Positions 1 to 8,846 are shown, numbered from the stretch's first letter. The stretch: DNA of 64,000 nucleotides from Pigmentiphaga litoralis (GCF_014651835.1 NZ_BMXQ01000002.1:372001-436000), one strand, 5' to 3'. Notes: generated by a model not told the origin, from the letters alone. Numbers and translations: made by a program.

Positions 1-704
1 GAGAACACGATCATGTCTGTGTCCAGGTGCGTGCCGTCGGCAAACTCCAGGCGATGCGTTCCGCTTTCGCCATCCACGATCCGCAGCGTGTTCTTCTGCG
101 TGTGCACGGTCACGCCCAGCGCCTCGATCTTGCTGCGCAGCACCCGGCCACCGGCCTCGTCGATCTGCACGGCCATCAGGCGCGGCGCAAATTCGACCAC
201 ATGCGTCTGCAGGCCCAGGTCGCGCAGCGCCTTGGCGCACTCCAGTCCCAGCAGTCCGCCGCCGATCACCACGCCCGTGCGCGACCGCGCGCCGCATTCA
301 CGCATCGCCTCCAGGTCCTCGATCGTGCGGTAGACAAAACAGTCCTTGCGATCGTTGCCCGGCACGGGCGGCACGAACGGCACCGATCCGGTCGCCATCA
401 CCAGCTTGTCGTAATGCAGCGTTTCGCCAGTCGACACCGTCACCGTCTTGTGGGCGGCGTCGATGGCCGTGGCACGCGCGTTCAGGCGCAGCAGCATGTT
501 GCCGCGGTCGAAGAAGCCGGCCTTGACCAGCGACAGGTCTTCGGCCGTGCGTCCGGCGAAGAATTCGGACAGGTGCACGCGGTCATAGGCAGGCCGCGAC
601 TCTTCGCACAGCACGGTCACGTCGAGGCGATCGTCGCCCGCGTCAGCCAGCGACTCGAGCAGCTTGTGGCCCACCATGCCGTGGCCGATGACGATCAGTT
701 TCAT
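1..704 (-). CDS. nirB: Nitrite reductase [NAD(P)H] large subunit, N-terminal part (cut by window edge)
   Basis: This is the N-terminal ~234 residues of the siroheme nitrite reductase flavoprotein, which reduces nitrite to ammonium in the cytoplasm with NAD(P)H. The start ATG at 704 follows AGGAG at 9 bases. The N-terminus carries a dinucleotide-binding motif (VIGHGMVGHK) close to the NirB form GNGMVGH, then the NirB-type stretches DRVHLSEFF, VYRTIEDLEA, a second nucleotide-binding motif VIGGGLLGLE, and THVVEFAPRLM. The siroheme and Fe-S parts lie beyond the window. An assimilatory role is inferred from the sigma-54 promoter and leader hairpin upstream. Another pyridine-nucleotide oxidoreductase is less likely because the motif series follows NirB throughout. 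Confidence 0.9.
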   Translation of the reverse strand, partial: MKLIVIGHGMVGHKLLESLADAGDDRLDVTVLCEESRPAYDRVHLSEFFAGRTAEDLSLVKAGFFDRGNMLLRLNARATAIDAAHKTVTVSTGETLHYDKLVMATGSVPFVPPVPGNDRKDCFVYRTIEDLEAMRECGARSRTGVVIGGGLLGLECAKALRDLGLQTHVVEFAPRLMAVQIDEAGGRVLRSKIEALGVTVHTQKNTLRIVDGESGTHRLEFADGTHLDTDMIVF

Positions 705-795
705 GGTGTCGCGCTCCTGGGGCAGTGCAGCCGGATGGTCCGGCGCGGATTGGGCAAGCGGTGTCGAACGTGTCATGTCGGATCCGTGAAAAACA

Positions 796-842
796 AACGG
801 CGTCCCGTGAGGAGGTCATTGACCACTTCAGGGGACGCCGTT
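796..842 (-). terminator. Terminator-like hairpin in the nirB leader (candidate attenuator)
   Basis: On the minus strand a perfect 11-bp inverted repeat (AACGGCGTCCC at 796-806 pairing with 832-842, 25-base loop) is followed by TTTGTTTTT, the layout of an intrinsic terminator. It lies about 90 bases before the nirB ATG and downstream of the sigma-54 promoter, so it would stop transcription inside the leader unless relieved. Upstream in the same leader are two smaller hairpins (882-893; and 850-868 with a 7-bp stem including two G-U pairs). NasR/NasT ANTAR antiterminators act on leaders of nitrate-assimilation operons in this way, but I could not find their hexaloop consensus here. Confidence 0.6.
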
Positions 843-912
843 GTCCGTAGCACCCGTTGGCCGGGCACTCGATAAATTGGGACGAATCTTCGTTGACTCG
901 CGATCTTCTCGA

Positions 913-928
913 TGCAAAGACTGTGCCA
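913..928 (-). promoter_or_regulatory. Sigma-54 (RpoN) promoter for nirB
   Basis: Read on the minus strand the site is TGGCACAGTCTTTGCA, matching the -24/-12 consensus TGGCAC-R-N4-TTGC-W at every defined position. Transcription would start near 902, giving a leader of about 200 bases before the nirB start at 704. Sigma-54 dependence implies an activator of the NtrC type and fits nitrogen-regulated nitrite assimilation. I did not identify an activator binding site. Confidence 0.8.
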
Positions 929-1062
929 ATCGCAGAAATCGTTATGGATCAATGACTTGCGTCGGCGCTGCGCCGCGCGCCGCACCAGGATGATTCGAGG
1001 AAGGAGGCCGCTGCGGTGCGTGGGCACAACGCTGGTGCGAGGGATAATTGGTGACATACAAA

Positions 1063-1080
1063 TAGATGGTATATCATCTA
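1063..1080. promoter_or_regulatory. Probable MarR operator overlapping the marR promoter
   Basis: TAGATGGTATATCATCTA is an 18-bp imperfect palindrome (two symmetric mismatch positions) ending five bases before the marR start. It covers a possible -10 element (TATATC at 1070-1075, with TTGGTG at 1048-1053 as -35, 16-base spacer). MarR proteins usually bind such AT-rich 16-20 bp palindromes and repress their own operon, so this is the expected autoregulatory site. Confidence 0.6.
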
Positions 1081-1084
1081 ATTC

Positions 1085-1618
1085 ATGAACTCAGCACCAT
1101 CCAAAGCTTCCACCGCCCTGCCGGAATCGACAGCCAGGCCGGCTGCCGCGTCTGACCTTCCCTCAGACATCGCTTCCCGGCGCGAGCAGTTCGGCCGCCG
1201 CCTGTCGGCGCTGGCTCGACACTGGCGCCGCGCGATCGATCACGAGCTGGCCTCGCTGAACCTGACCGACGCCACCTGGCGCCCCCTGATTCACCTGCAC
1301 CTTGTCGACCATCCCATCCGCCAGAAAGACCTGGCCGCCCGCCTGGGCCTGGACGGGTCGAGCGTGGTGCGCCTGCTCGACATCCTGTGCGCCGACGGTC
1401 TGGTCGAACGCACCGATGACGCCGCTGATCGCCGCGCCAAGCTGCTTAGCCTGACCGATGCCGGCCACGCCCTGGCGCGGCGTGTGCACGTGCGTATCCA
1501 GGCCTTTGAACACGACCTGCTGCGCGATATCGACGACAGCGACATTGCGCGGTTCAGCAAGGTGTTCGATCAGCTCGAGGCGGAACTGGAGCCCGAGCGC
1601 AACAAGGGCGCGGCGTGA
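1085..1618 (+). CDS. MarR-family transcriptional regulator
   Basis: A 177-residue cytoplasmic DNA-binding regulator. After a Ser/Ala/Pro-rich N-terminal extension of ~30 residues comes a winged-helix MarR domain: the recognition region reads KDLAARLGLDGSSVVRLLDIL, followed by the wing segment ERTDDAADRRAKLLSLT, whose D-x-R-D/R pattern is typical of the family. It overlaps the downstream FUSC exporter gene, so the two form one operon. MarR repressors commonly control an adjacent efflux gene and are released by phenolic ligands. A palindromic operator sits just upstream. The ligand is unknown. Confidence 0.88.
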   Translation: MNSAPSKASTALPESTARPAAASDLPSDIASRREQFGRRLSALARHWRRAIDHELASLNLTDATWRPLIHLHLVDHPIRQKDLAARLGLDGSSVVRLLDILCADGLVERTDDAADRRAKLLSLTDAGHALARRVHVRIQAFEHDLLRDIDDSDIARFSKVFDQLEAELEPERNKGAA

Positions 1619-3657
1619 TGACGTTCGTTTCCAACGCCGTGCGGGGCGTGATCGACGGCTTCGACCGCCAACGGGTCCGCGCCACCCTGCGCACGGCCCT
1701 GGCTGCCCTCGTGGCACTGGTGCTGGCCAACGCCCTGGGCATCGACAGTCCGGGGTGGGCCGCCATGACCGTCTTTCTGGTCAGCCAGCCCACGCGCGGC
1801 CTGCTCAAGGCCCGCAGCTTCTATCGCGTTGCCGGCACGGTGGTTGGCGCCCTGGTCGGGGCGGGACTGATCGTAGTGACCGGCGGGTCGCCGTCATGGC
1901 TGGTGCTGTCGCTGGCGGCCTGGCTGGGCCTGTGCTGCTGGGCGGGCAATCTTGCGCGGCCCCTGCAGGCCTACGGCTACATGCTGTCGGGCTACACGGC
2001 GGGCATCGTCGCCTTGCTGTCGCTCAGTCACCATGGCAGCGTCGCGCATCTGGCCTTCGACCGGGTCGAAGGCGTGCTGCTGGGCGCGCTGGTGGCCGTG
2101 CTGGCCAATGGCTTGCTCACGCCTCGTTCCGGCACCTTGGCCCGGCTCGACAGCGTGCCGTTGCTGGTCAGCCAGACCCTGGGCTGGGCCGCCCGCGTCA
2201 TTGCCGACGGTCCGACACCGGCCTTGATCGCCGAAGAACAAGCCCGCGTGCGGCAGATGGCCGACATCGAATTCGGCCTGGACGAAGCCGCCTTTGGTTC
2301 GCTGCGCAAGCGCCGCCGCATGGTGCAGGTGCGCCGCGTGTTCTCGGCGCTGCTGGCGCTGGCGACTGCCACGCGCACGGTCGTGGGTCACCTGGATCGT
2401 CTGGAAAGCGACGCGGCGCTGCGCACCTGGCGCGACGACCTGGATCACGGACTGCGGGCGGTGCAGGCCGCGCTGGATGCCGGGCAAGCAGCATCCGCCG
2501 CCCTTGCCCCGCTGCGCCAGCTGGTGGCGACGGCGCCGGCAAACAGCCGCCTGGCCGTGGCCCTGGCGGAACTGGAAACGGCGCTGGACGCGATGCTGCA
2601 CGACGTGTCCGCCGGCGCGGTGCGCAATGACGACAGCTTCACGCTGCACCCGCACCGCGACTGGGTCGGCGCGCGCCAGGCCGCGTTCCGGACCGTGCTC
2701 GCCGTTTTGCTGGTGGGCGGCGTGTGGGTCGCAACGGGCTGGCACTACGGCCCGTACATGGTGCTGGGCACTGCCGTGTTCCTACCCCTGTTCTCGACCA
2801 TGGAAACGCCGAGCGCCCTGATGCGCAACGTCGCCCTGGGATCGATCGCCGGCGTAAGCATGGCGGTGCTGTTCACCTGGCTCGTCCTGCCTTATGTCCA
2901 CAGCGAAATCGCGCTGCTTGCCGCGGTGGGGGCAGTGCTGGCCATCGGCGCGCTGGCACTGGCCCATCGCACCACCGTGCCGTATGCGCTCGATTACTGC
3001 ATGGGCTTTCTGCTGGTGCTGCATCCGTCCTGGCCCGTACACACCACGTTGGACGACTCCATCGGCGGCGCCCAGGCCATGGCCCTGGGCCTGACCGCGG
3101 CCTGGCTCGCCTTCCGCTACATCGCGCCGGTCGATCCGGCGCAGCGCCTGCGCGCGCTGGTCCGCCACATCGTCGGCGACATCGAAAGCATGGCGCGGTC
3201 GCGCACCCGCCTTCCGGAATGGAAGTGGCGCGCACGCATGCACCACCGCATTCTGCGGCTGGTGGCGCGAACCAATGATGCGCAATCGAGCCAGGTGGTG
3301 GGCGACGGGATGGCAGCCCTGCAAGTCGGCCATGCCGTGCTGCGCCTGCAATCCCTGCTGCGGGCCGACGACACGCCCTTCGACGTTCGTACCTCGATCC
3401 GGGGCGCCATTCACGCCATGGCGCGGGTGTCGCATCATCCGAACAATGCCGTCGCAGCCTTGCAGGAAGCGGCGCGCCAGATCGTTATGGCCGCGACGGC
3501 TTCGAATGGGACATCCCTGCATGACGTGCCCCGGGGGCACGACGCCGACCTGCTGCGCGATGCGGCAGCCAGCCTGATGGCCCATCGGACCTTCTTTGCG
3601 CTGGCCGCACGTGCAAAGCGGGAGGATGCGCAGTTGGGGGACCGGGTCAGGGCATGA
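1618..3657 (+). CDS. FUSC-family inner-membrane efflux protein (aromatic acid exporter type)
   Basis: About 679 residues in the AaeB/FUSC architecture: an N-terminal hydrophobic block (residues ~20-165, several membrane helices), a cytoplasmic helical domain (~190-350), a second membrane block (~365-500), and a C-terminal cytoplasmic domain. Family members export small aromatic acids or similar toxic compounds. The ATG at 1618 overlaps the marR stop by one base; a GTG at 1615 in the same frame is the alternative start. Operon position behind a MarR regulator suggests substrate-induced efflux. No membrane-fusion partner gene is adjacent, so it may act alone or with a partner elsewhere. Confidence 0.85.
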   Translation: MTFVSNAVRGVIDGFDRQRVRATLRTALAALVALVLANALGIDSPGWAAMTVFLVSQPTRGLLKARSFYRVAGTVVGALVGAGLIVVTGGSPSWLVLSLAAWLGLCCWAGNLARPLQAYGYMLSGYTAGIVALLSLSHHGSVAHLAFDRVEGVLLGALVAVLANGLLTPRSGTLARLDSVPLLVSQTLGWAARVIADGPTPALIAEEQARVRQMADIEFGLDEAAFGSLRKRRRMVQVRRVFSALLALATATRTVVGHLDRLESDAALRTWRDDLDHGLRAVQAALDAGQAASAALAPLRQLVATAPANSRLAVALAELETALDAMLHDVSAGAVRNDDSFTLHPHRDWVGARQAAFRTVLAVLLVGGVWVATGWHYGPYMVLGTAVFLPLFSTMETPSALMRNVALGSIAGVSMAVLFTWLVLPYVHSEIALLAAVGAVLAIGALALAHRTTVPYALDYCMGFLLVLHPSWPVHTTLDDSIGGAQAMALGLTAAWLAFRYIAPVDPAQRLRALVRHIVGDIESMARSRTRLPEWKWRARMHHRILRLVARTNDAQSSQVVGDGMAALQVGHAVLRLQSLLRADDTPFDVRTSIRGAIHAMARVSHHPNNAVAALQEAARQIVMAATASNGTSLHDVPRGHDADLLRDAAASLMAHRTFFALAARAKREDAQLGDRVRA

Positions 3658-3848
3658 TCGTGCAGGCGGGCAGAGGCGTGGGGGGTGGGGTGGGTGGGAT
3701 CACGCTGCTGCCCCATCGCCTGGCCCGCGTCTTTGTGCCGACATGGGGAGACGCCGAGTTTGCGAAGATCGACCGCCAGCTGGCCGAAGCTGTCCGTCTC
3801 GGGCTGCTGGCAAAGAAGCCGGACCGCCCCGTTTACACCCGTGTGTGA
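3654..3848 (+). CDS. Small hypothetical protein overlapping the FUSC gene end
   Basis: A 64-residue reading frame whose ATG overlaps the FUSC stop by four bases (ATGA), which suggests translational coupling. The first third is Gly-rich; the rest is a charged segment with a plausible helix (FAKIDRQLAEAVRLGLL) and a basic tail. I recognise no family. It could be a genuine third gene of the marR operon or chance open frame in GC-rich DNA. The ATGA overlap is the only positive evidence. Confidence 0.3.
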   Translation: MIVQAGRGVGGGVGGITLLPHRLARVFVPTWGDAEFAKIDRQLAEAVRLGLLAKKPDRPVYTRV

Positions 3849-3908
3849 CGGGGGGCCGGCAGTCAATCAGGCCCCGTGATGCCGAGGCAGCCACAGGGCG
3901 GGTCGGCC

Positions 3909-4886
3909 TCAGTCCGCGCTGATGTTGTTCTCTTTCGCGACCTTCTTCCAGAGCGGCACTTCTTGCTGGATGATCTTGGTGAACTCCGCCGACGTATTGC
4001 TGGTCGGGACCATGCCCAGCGCCTGGATGCGCTTCTTGACTTCGGGATCGGCCACGGCCCGGGCGATTTCCTGTTCCAGCTTGCGGATGATCGGCTCAGG
4101 CGTGCCCGCCGGCGCCAGCACGCCGCTCCACAACTCGACCTTCAGGTCGATGCCCAGCTCGCTCAACGTCGGCACATTCGGGTAGTCGGCCATGCGCTCG
4201 GCCGACGTCACGGCCAATGCCTTGGCGCGGTTGCCCTGCAACGCGGTCGATGCGGGACCCGGATCGACCAGCGTCATCGTGACGTCGCCTGCCATGACCG
4301 CGGCGACCGACTCGTTGCTGCCCTTGTACGGAATGCGGGTGAACTTGCCCCCCGTCTTGCTGTTGAACAGTTCGGACACCAGCTGGAAAGAAGCGGCGCT
4401 GGCGCCGTAGTTGGCTTTTTCGGGCGACTTGATGGAAAAGTCGACGAGTTCCTTGACGGTCTTGGCCGGATTGTTTGCCTGCGTCAGCAACACCAGCGGA
4501 AAGGTGGCCGCCAGCGACACCGGCGTGAAATCCTCCGGTTTGTAGCTGAGCTTGGAATAGAGCGCGGGATTGAACGAGATGGGGCCGCTTGCTCCCCATA
4601 GCAGCGTGTAGCCATCCGGTTTCGCCTTGGCCACGACGTTGGCGCCGATAATCGACGCGACGCCCGGCCGATTCTCGATGATCACGGGCTGGCCCATGTT
4701 GGAGGCCATGCGTTCGCCCACCACGCGCGCCAGCACGTCGTTACCGCCACCGGCGGCGTAGCCGACGATGATGGTGATGGGTTTGGTCGGAAACGCGGCC
4801 GGCGCGCTGGCCGAGTGCGCCAGTCCGAAAGGCGCCGCACAGATCAGGGCGGCGGTGGCAACGTGCCAGGCATGCTTCGTATACAT
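3909..4886 (-). CDS. Bug/TctC-family periplasmic solute-binding receptor
   Basis: A 325-residue exported receptor of the tripartite tricarboxylate transporter family. The ATG at 4886 follows GGAGGAA. Residues 1-27 form a signal peptide ending near SAS-AP. The mature part begins with the Bug signature FPTKPITIIVGYAAGGG and contains ENRPGVASIIGANVVAKAKPDGYT and FTRIPYKGSNE, regions that line the ligand pocket. It is the last gene of the catabolic cluster running down from 10.8 kb. No TctA or TctB membrane subunits are nearby, as is common for Bug proteins. The ligand is probably a small carboxylate related to the cluster substrate (inference). Confidence 0.9.
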   Translation of the reverse strand: MYTKHAWHVATAALICAAPFGLAHSASAPAAFPTKPITIIVGYAAGGGNDVLARVVGERMASNMGQPVIIENRPGVASIIGANVVAKAKPDGYTLLWGASGPISFNPALYSKLSYKPEDFTPVSLAATFPLVLLTQANNPAKTVKELVDFSIKSPEKANYGASAASFQLVSELFNSKTGGKFTRIPYKGSNESVAAVMAGDVTMTLVDPGPASTALQGNRAKALAVTSAERMADYPNVPTLSELGIDLKVELWSGVLAPAGTPEPIIRKLEQEIARAVADPEVKKRIQALGMVPTSNTSAEFTKIIQQEVPLWKKVAKENNISAD

Positions 4887-4977
4887 ATGTCTTCCTCCGG
4901 TACTGAAAAGATCGTTGTCTTTCCATGTCGTTGTGAGAACTGCTGCAAAGCGGATAAAGCGTCCCGGCGAGTACGGA

Positions 4978-6699
4978 TCAGATGGACCCGATGCGCACGT
5001 TGAGTACGGCGGCCTGCCCGGCATCCACGGCTTGCAGGCAGCGGGCAATCGCGGCTTCGACCTCGGCCGGATCGTCGATGCACTCGCCATAGGCGCCGAA
5101 CGCAGCGCCCACCTGTTCGAAGGCGCGAACGTTGTCGCCCACACCCAGCCTCGCCTGGAAGTCATTGCTGTCGGCCGCCGCGCCATCGGGGTAGACGCGC
5201 AGCACGGCTTCCTTGACGGCCTGCCAGCCACTGTTGTCGAGCACGATGGTGAAGATGGGAATGCCATAACGCTGCGCGGTCGCATAGACCGATGTGGGCG
5301 TCGAAAAATGGAAGCCGCCGTCGCCAACGATCTGGACCACGCGTGCATCCGGCTTCGCCAGCTTGGCGCCCAGCGCAATGCCGGCGCTGTATCCCAGGCC
5401 GCCGCCGGCGCAGCCGAGCAAGGACAAGGGTTCCGTGCGGGGGATCTGATTCAGTACCGCGAAGGTATTGCGCACGGCCTCGTTCACGACGATGTCCGTT
5501 GGCGCGATCAACTTGCCGAGCGTGGCGCACACGTGGGCTGGCGAAATTGCGCCCTTCGTGCCGATGTCCTGCGCGACGTTGGCAACGGCCAGTCGCCGCT
5601 GCGTATTGGCGCCTTCCCATCCTTCGATACGCGCGGCAACCGTCTGGCGAAACGCATCATCGGCGCGCTGTTCGACGATCTCGCTCACCTGCTGCAGGAC
5701 GGTGGCGCAATCGGCCTGGATCCGCATGTCGGTGCGAAAGCCCCACATCGGAAAGTCTTTCTTGATGGTGTCGACGTCGACATGGATCCACTCGGTGGAC
5801 GGATCTTCGTGCGCATACTTGGGCAGCCACGGCACGTCGACATCCAGCAGCAGGCCCAGGTCTGCGCCCGCCAGCGCCTTGCCCGGATCAAAGCCGCCGA
5901 AGCAGGGTGATTCGCGCGATACGCTGATCGTCGTCGGGCTGAACTCGTACACCTTGATGCCGCACAACATGGCCAGCTTCTCAAGGGCATGCACCGCCTC
6001 GGCTTTACGTCCCACGTACGACGTGATGACGATGGGTTCACGCGCCGCCATCAGGCGCGACGCAATGGCCTCGGCCACGGCGGGGGTCACGCCACCCGCC
6101 TGCACGGCACCGTAATGTTCGCCGCTGAAGTCGCGGATGCGATCCGCTTCCCATTCTTCGGCCAGCACTTCGCGCGGCAGCGTGAGATACACCGGGCCCG
6201 GTGGATCGCTCTGCATGACCGAGTGCGCGCGGCGCAGCACTTCCTTGGCGACCACGCCCGTGGGGAGCGAGTAGTCCCACTTCACATACGGGCGCACCAG
6301 GCTGGCGATGTCGAACGGGTCCTGCACGAAGTGGACATAGTTGTCGCGTGAACCGGGCAGCTCGCCGCGCAAGGTGTAGGGCGAACGTCCCGCCATCAGC
6401 ATGACCGGGATCCGCGTGCGGAACATGTTGTGCATGCCCATCGCGGCGTTGGCCGTCCCTGCGTCGACGTGCACCATGACCGCCTGGCCCTTGCCGGTGA
6501 CCGCGGCGTACCCCATGGCCATATGCATCGCGACGTTTTCATGTGGAACGAGCATGACGGTCGGATGCGCGCGGCCTTCTTTCTTCCACTGCGCAAAAGC
6601 TTCGATCAGCGACACATGGTCGGTGCCGAAGTTGGAGAAGATGTAATCGATGCCGAGGCCGGTCAGGCCTTCGACAAAGTAGTGGGCGCTGCTGCGCAT
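4978..6699 (-). CDS. Thiamine diphosphate-dependent decarboxylase/acetolactate synthase-like enzyme
   Basis: A 573-residue three-domain ThDP enzyme. The cofactor-activating glutamate is E54 in VPHENVAMHMAMG. The C-terminal ThDP/Mg-binding motif starts with GDGGFHF and ends with the conserved Asn in VLDNSGW. I chose the ATG at 6699 because GGAG lies seven bases upstream; a GTG at 6705 is in frame. Length and domain order fit acetolactate synthase, benzoylformate decarboxylase and relatives. With the aldehyde dehydrogenase gene just upstream, decarboxylation of a 2-keto acid to an aldehyde then oxidised to the acid is the likely logic (inference). It is unlikely to be biosynthetic IlvB because no small subunit is adjacent. 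Confidence 0.85.
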   Translation of the reverse strand: MRSSAHYFVEGLTGLGIDYIFSNFGTDHVSLIEAFAQWKKEGRAHPTVMLVPHENVAMHMAMGYAAVTGKGQAVMVHVDAGTANAAMGMHNMFRTRIPVMLMAGRSPYTLRGELPGSRDNYVHFVQDPFDIASLVRPYVKWDYSLPTGVVAKEVLRRAHSVMQSDPPGPVYLTLPREVLAEEWEADRIRDFSGEHYGAVQAGGVTPAVAEAIASRLMAAREPIVITSYVGRKAEAVHALEKLAMLCGIKVYEFSPTTISVSRESPCFGGFDPGKALAGADLGLLLDVDVPWLPKYAHEDPSTEWIHVDVDTIKKDFPMWGFRTDMRIQADCATVLQQVSEIVEQRADDAFRQTVAARIEGWEGANTQRRLAVANVAQDIGTKGAISPAHVCATLGKLIAPTDIVVNEAVRNTFAVLNQIPRTEPLSLLGCAGGGLGYSAGIALGAKLAKPDARVVQIVGDGGFHFSTPTSVYATAQRYGIPIFTIVLDNSGWQAVKEAVLRVYPDGAAADSNDFQARLGVGDNVRAFEQVGAAFGAYGECIDDPAEVEAAIARCLQAVDAGQAAVLNVRIGSI

Positions 6700-6745
6700 G
6701 GACACGCTCCGCGAGGATGTTCAGGGTCGGTCAGGGGTGTGTCGA

Positions 6746-8194
6746 TCAGACGCCCGTTTCGAAATAGAAGTGCTTGGTCTGCATGAAGTCGTTCAGGCCT
6801 TCCACGCCGTGCAGCTTGCCGTAGCCACTGTCGCGATAGCCGCCCGTCTCGATCTCGGCAAACAGCCGGTTATGGGTGTTGGACCACACGGTGCCCGACC
6901 GGATGCGCGTGGCGACCCGGCGCGCCTTGCGCATGTCGGTCGTCCAGACGCTGGCGGCCAGGCTGAAGCGCGTGGCGTTGGCGCGGTGCACGGCTTCGTC
7001 TTCGGTCGAAAAGCGCTCGATCACCAGCAGCGGGCCAAACAGTTCGTTCTGCACGAAGTTGCTGGTCAGGTCTTCGACTTCGACCAGACTGGGGGTGATG
7101 AACGCGCCACGTCCCAACGCACCTTCGGGGATGGCGCCGCGCAGCAGCACCTTTTGCGTGCGTTCAGCCGTTTCGACCAAGCCTGCAATACGGTCGCGGT
7201 TGGCGTTGTCGATCAGGCAGGCCATCTGTGACGAAGGATCATTGCCCGGCCCGACTTTCACTGCCTTCAAGGCTTGCGCAAGCCGGGCGGAAAAGTCGGT
7301 GTACACGCTGTCTTCGACCAGCACGCGTGCAACCGCGGTGCATTGCTGCCCTGCCATCACAAGACCACCGGCCACGATGCCTGCGATCGTCTTGTCGAGG
7401 TCGCAATCCTTGAACACCACGGCCGGCGCCTTGCCGCCCAGCTCAAGCGACAGCTTCTTGAGCGTGTCTGACGTCGCGCTGGCAATCTTCTTGCCGACGC
7501 CCGACGAACCGGTAAAGCTGATCACGTCCACATCCGGCGACTCGCACAGCCACCGCGATACCTCGGTGCCCGACTCGATGACGGAATTGATCACGCCCTT
7601 GGGCACGCGCGTGTCACTGACCAGACATTCGAGCACCAGGTTGTTCACCAGCGAGGTCTGATGCGCAGGCTTGATGACCACGGTGCATCCGGCGGCCAGG
7701 GCCGGCGCAAGCGAACGCACCAGCAGGGTGACAGGTGCATTCCACGGCAGGATGATGGCGGCGACCCCTGAAGGTTCGCGATCGAGCGACGAGAAGCAGC
7801 CCGGTTCGATTTCCAGGATGCGCCCGAACAGATTGCGCGCCAGGCCGGCGTAATAACGCAGCTCGGACACACCCGCGCCGATCTCGCCCAGGGCTTCGCG
7901 GCGCAGCTTGCCGTTCAGCGTGACGAGCCAGTCGGCAATGGTTTCTTTCTGTGCGTCCAGGCGGTCGGCAAACCCGAGCAGCACCTCGGCACGCAGCTTG
8001 GCCGAGTGTTTCCAGGGCGTGCCGTCAAAGGCGCGGACCGCAGCGGCGATGGCCGCTTCCGCTTCGGCCTTGCGACCATCCGCGAACTTTGCGGCGACTT
8101 CTGCGGTGGCGGGGTTGTAGCTTGGCGCGAGGGTCTCGCTGCCGCTGACGGAACCCAGCCACTCTCCGTCGATGTAATGTCGGGCGATTTGCAT
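6746..8194 (-). CDS. NAD(P)-dependent aldehyde dehydrogenase
   Basis: A 482-residue cytoplasmic ALDH. The ATG at 8194 is preceded by AGGAG. Key residues are visible: N152 in LPWNAP, the nucleotide-site motif FTGSSGVGKKI, general base E251 in SLELGGKAP, and catalytic cysteine C285 in AGQQCTA. It oxidises an aldehyde to the carboxylate. It is encoded between the maiA-like gene and the ThDP enzyme in one direction with short gaps, so it probably handles the aldehyde the ThDP enzyme makes. The aromatic or aliphatic substrate cannot be told from sequence. Confidence 0.92.
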   Translation of the reverse strand: MQIARHYIDGEWLGSVSGSETLAPSYNPATAEVAAKFADGRKAEAEAAIAAAVRAFDGTPWKHSAKLRAEVLLGFADRLDAQKETIADWLVTLNGKLRREALGEIGAGVSELRYYAGLARNLFGRILEIEPGCFSSLDREPSGVAAIILPWNAPVTLLVRSLAPALAAGCTVVIKPAHQTSLVNNLVLECLVSDTRVPKGVINSVIESGTEVSRWLCESPDVDVISFTGSSGVGKKIASATSDTLKKLSLELGGKAPAVVFKDCDLDKTIAGIVAGGLVMAGQQCTAVARVLVEDSVYTDFSARLAQALKAVKVGPGNDPSSQMACLIDNANRDRIAGLVETAERTQKVLLRGAIPEGALGRGAFITPSLVEVEDLTSNFVQNELFGPLLVIERFSTEDEAVHRANATRFSLAASVWTTDMRKARRVATRIRSGTVWSNTHNRLFAEIETGGYRDSGYGKLHGVEGLNDFMQTKHFYFETGV

Positions 8195-8207
8195 ATTGGC
8201 TCCTGGA

Positions 8208-8846
8208 TCAGGCGATGTAATCGGGTTGACGTGCCGGCTCGGCTGCCACGAACGCGGGCTGCGCCGAGGCGTGGGCATGGATGGCCATCACGCGGGCATA
8301 AGGGGAAAGGTCGCACTTCATGCGCAAGGCGTTGGCCACCTGCGGAACCAGGCAGCAATCGGCCAGGGTCGGCGCGTCGCCAAAGCAGTAAGGGCCGTCG
8401 CCATGACGCTCCAGCAGGGCGTTGACCCCGGAAAGGCCTTCGGCCACCCAGTGCCGGTACCACGCGTTGCGGCCGTCTTCGTCGACATTGAACTGGTCTT
8501 TCAGGTATCGAAGGATGCGCAGGTTGTTGACCGGGTGGATGTCGCATGCAATGGCGTTGGACACTTCCAGCACCCGCGCGCGCTGCACCGGATCGGCCGG
8601 AATCAGGCGGGGTTCGGGAAAGCGCGTGTCGAGGTAATCGATGATGGCCAGCGATTGCGACAAGGTCACCTCGTCGTCGACCAGCGACGGCACCACACCC
8701 GACGGATTGACCTCGAGATAGGCGGCGTCACGCTGCTGGCCGCTGCGCAGATTCACGCCTTGCGTGTCGTAGGTCTGGCCCTTGATGGCAAGCGCGATAC
8801 GCACGCGGTAAGACGTGGAGCTGTTGAAGAAACTGTAGAGCTGCAT
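8208..8846 (-). CDS. maiA: Zeta-class glutathione transferase: maleylacetoacetate/maleylpyruvate isomerase
   Basis: A 212-residue zeta-class GST that would cis-trans isomerise maleylacetoacetate or maleylpyruvate using glutathione. It has the zeta N-terminal signature SSTSYRVRIAL (the family SSxSxRVRIAL loop that holds catalytic Ser) and the C-terminal domain motif ACDIHPVNNLRIL. The stop lies 13 bases before the ALDH start. A fumarylpyruvate-hydrolase-like protein is encoded two genes upstream, so the pair makes up the two steps after ring cleavage in the gentisate or homogentisate route. Which of the two substrates is used is not decided by the sequence; the gene symbol is by family. Confidence 0.85.
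   Translation of the reverse strand: MQLYSFFNSSTSYRVRIALAIKGQTYDTQGVNLRSGQQRDAAYLEVNPSGVVPSLVDDEVTLSQSLAIIDYLDTRFPEPRLIPADPVQRARVLEVSNAIACDIHPVNNLRILRYLKDQFNVDEDGRNAWYRHWVAEGLSGVNALLERHGDGPYCFGDAPTLADCCLVPQVANALRMKCDLSPYARVMAIHAHASAQPAFVAAEPARQPDYIA

Noticed and set aside
850-893. Two small hairpins in the nirB leader as a definite ANTAR (NasR/NasT) binding site
   Set aside because: The layout fits, but neither loop has the A-x-x-G hexaloop pattern, so I kept it only as a possibility in the leader entry.
773-1057. 94-residue minus-strand frame upstream of nirB
   Set aside because: It covers the sigma-54 promoter and leader hairpins, resembles no protein, and has no ribosome binding site.
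4887-5378. N-terminal extension of the Bug gene at 3909-4886
   Set aside because: The extension would precede a good signal peptide and overlaps the ThDP gene in another frame; the ATG at 4886 has its own GGAGGAA.
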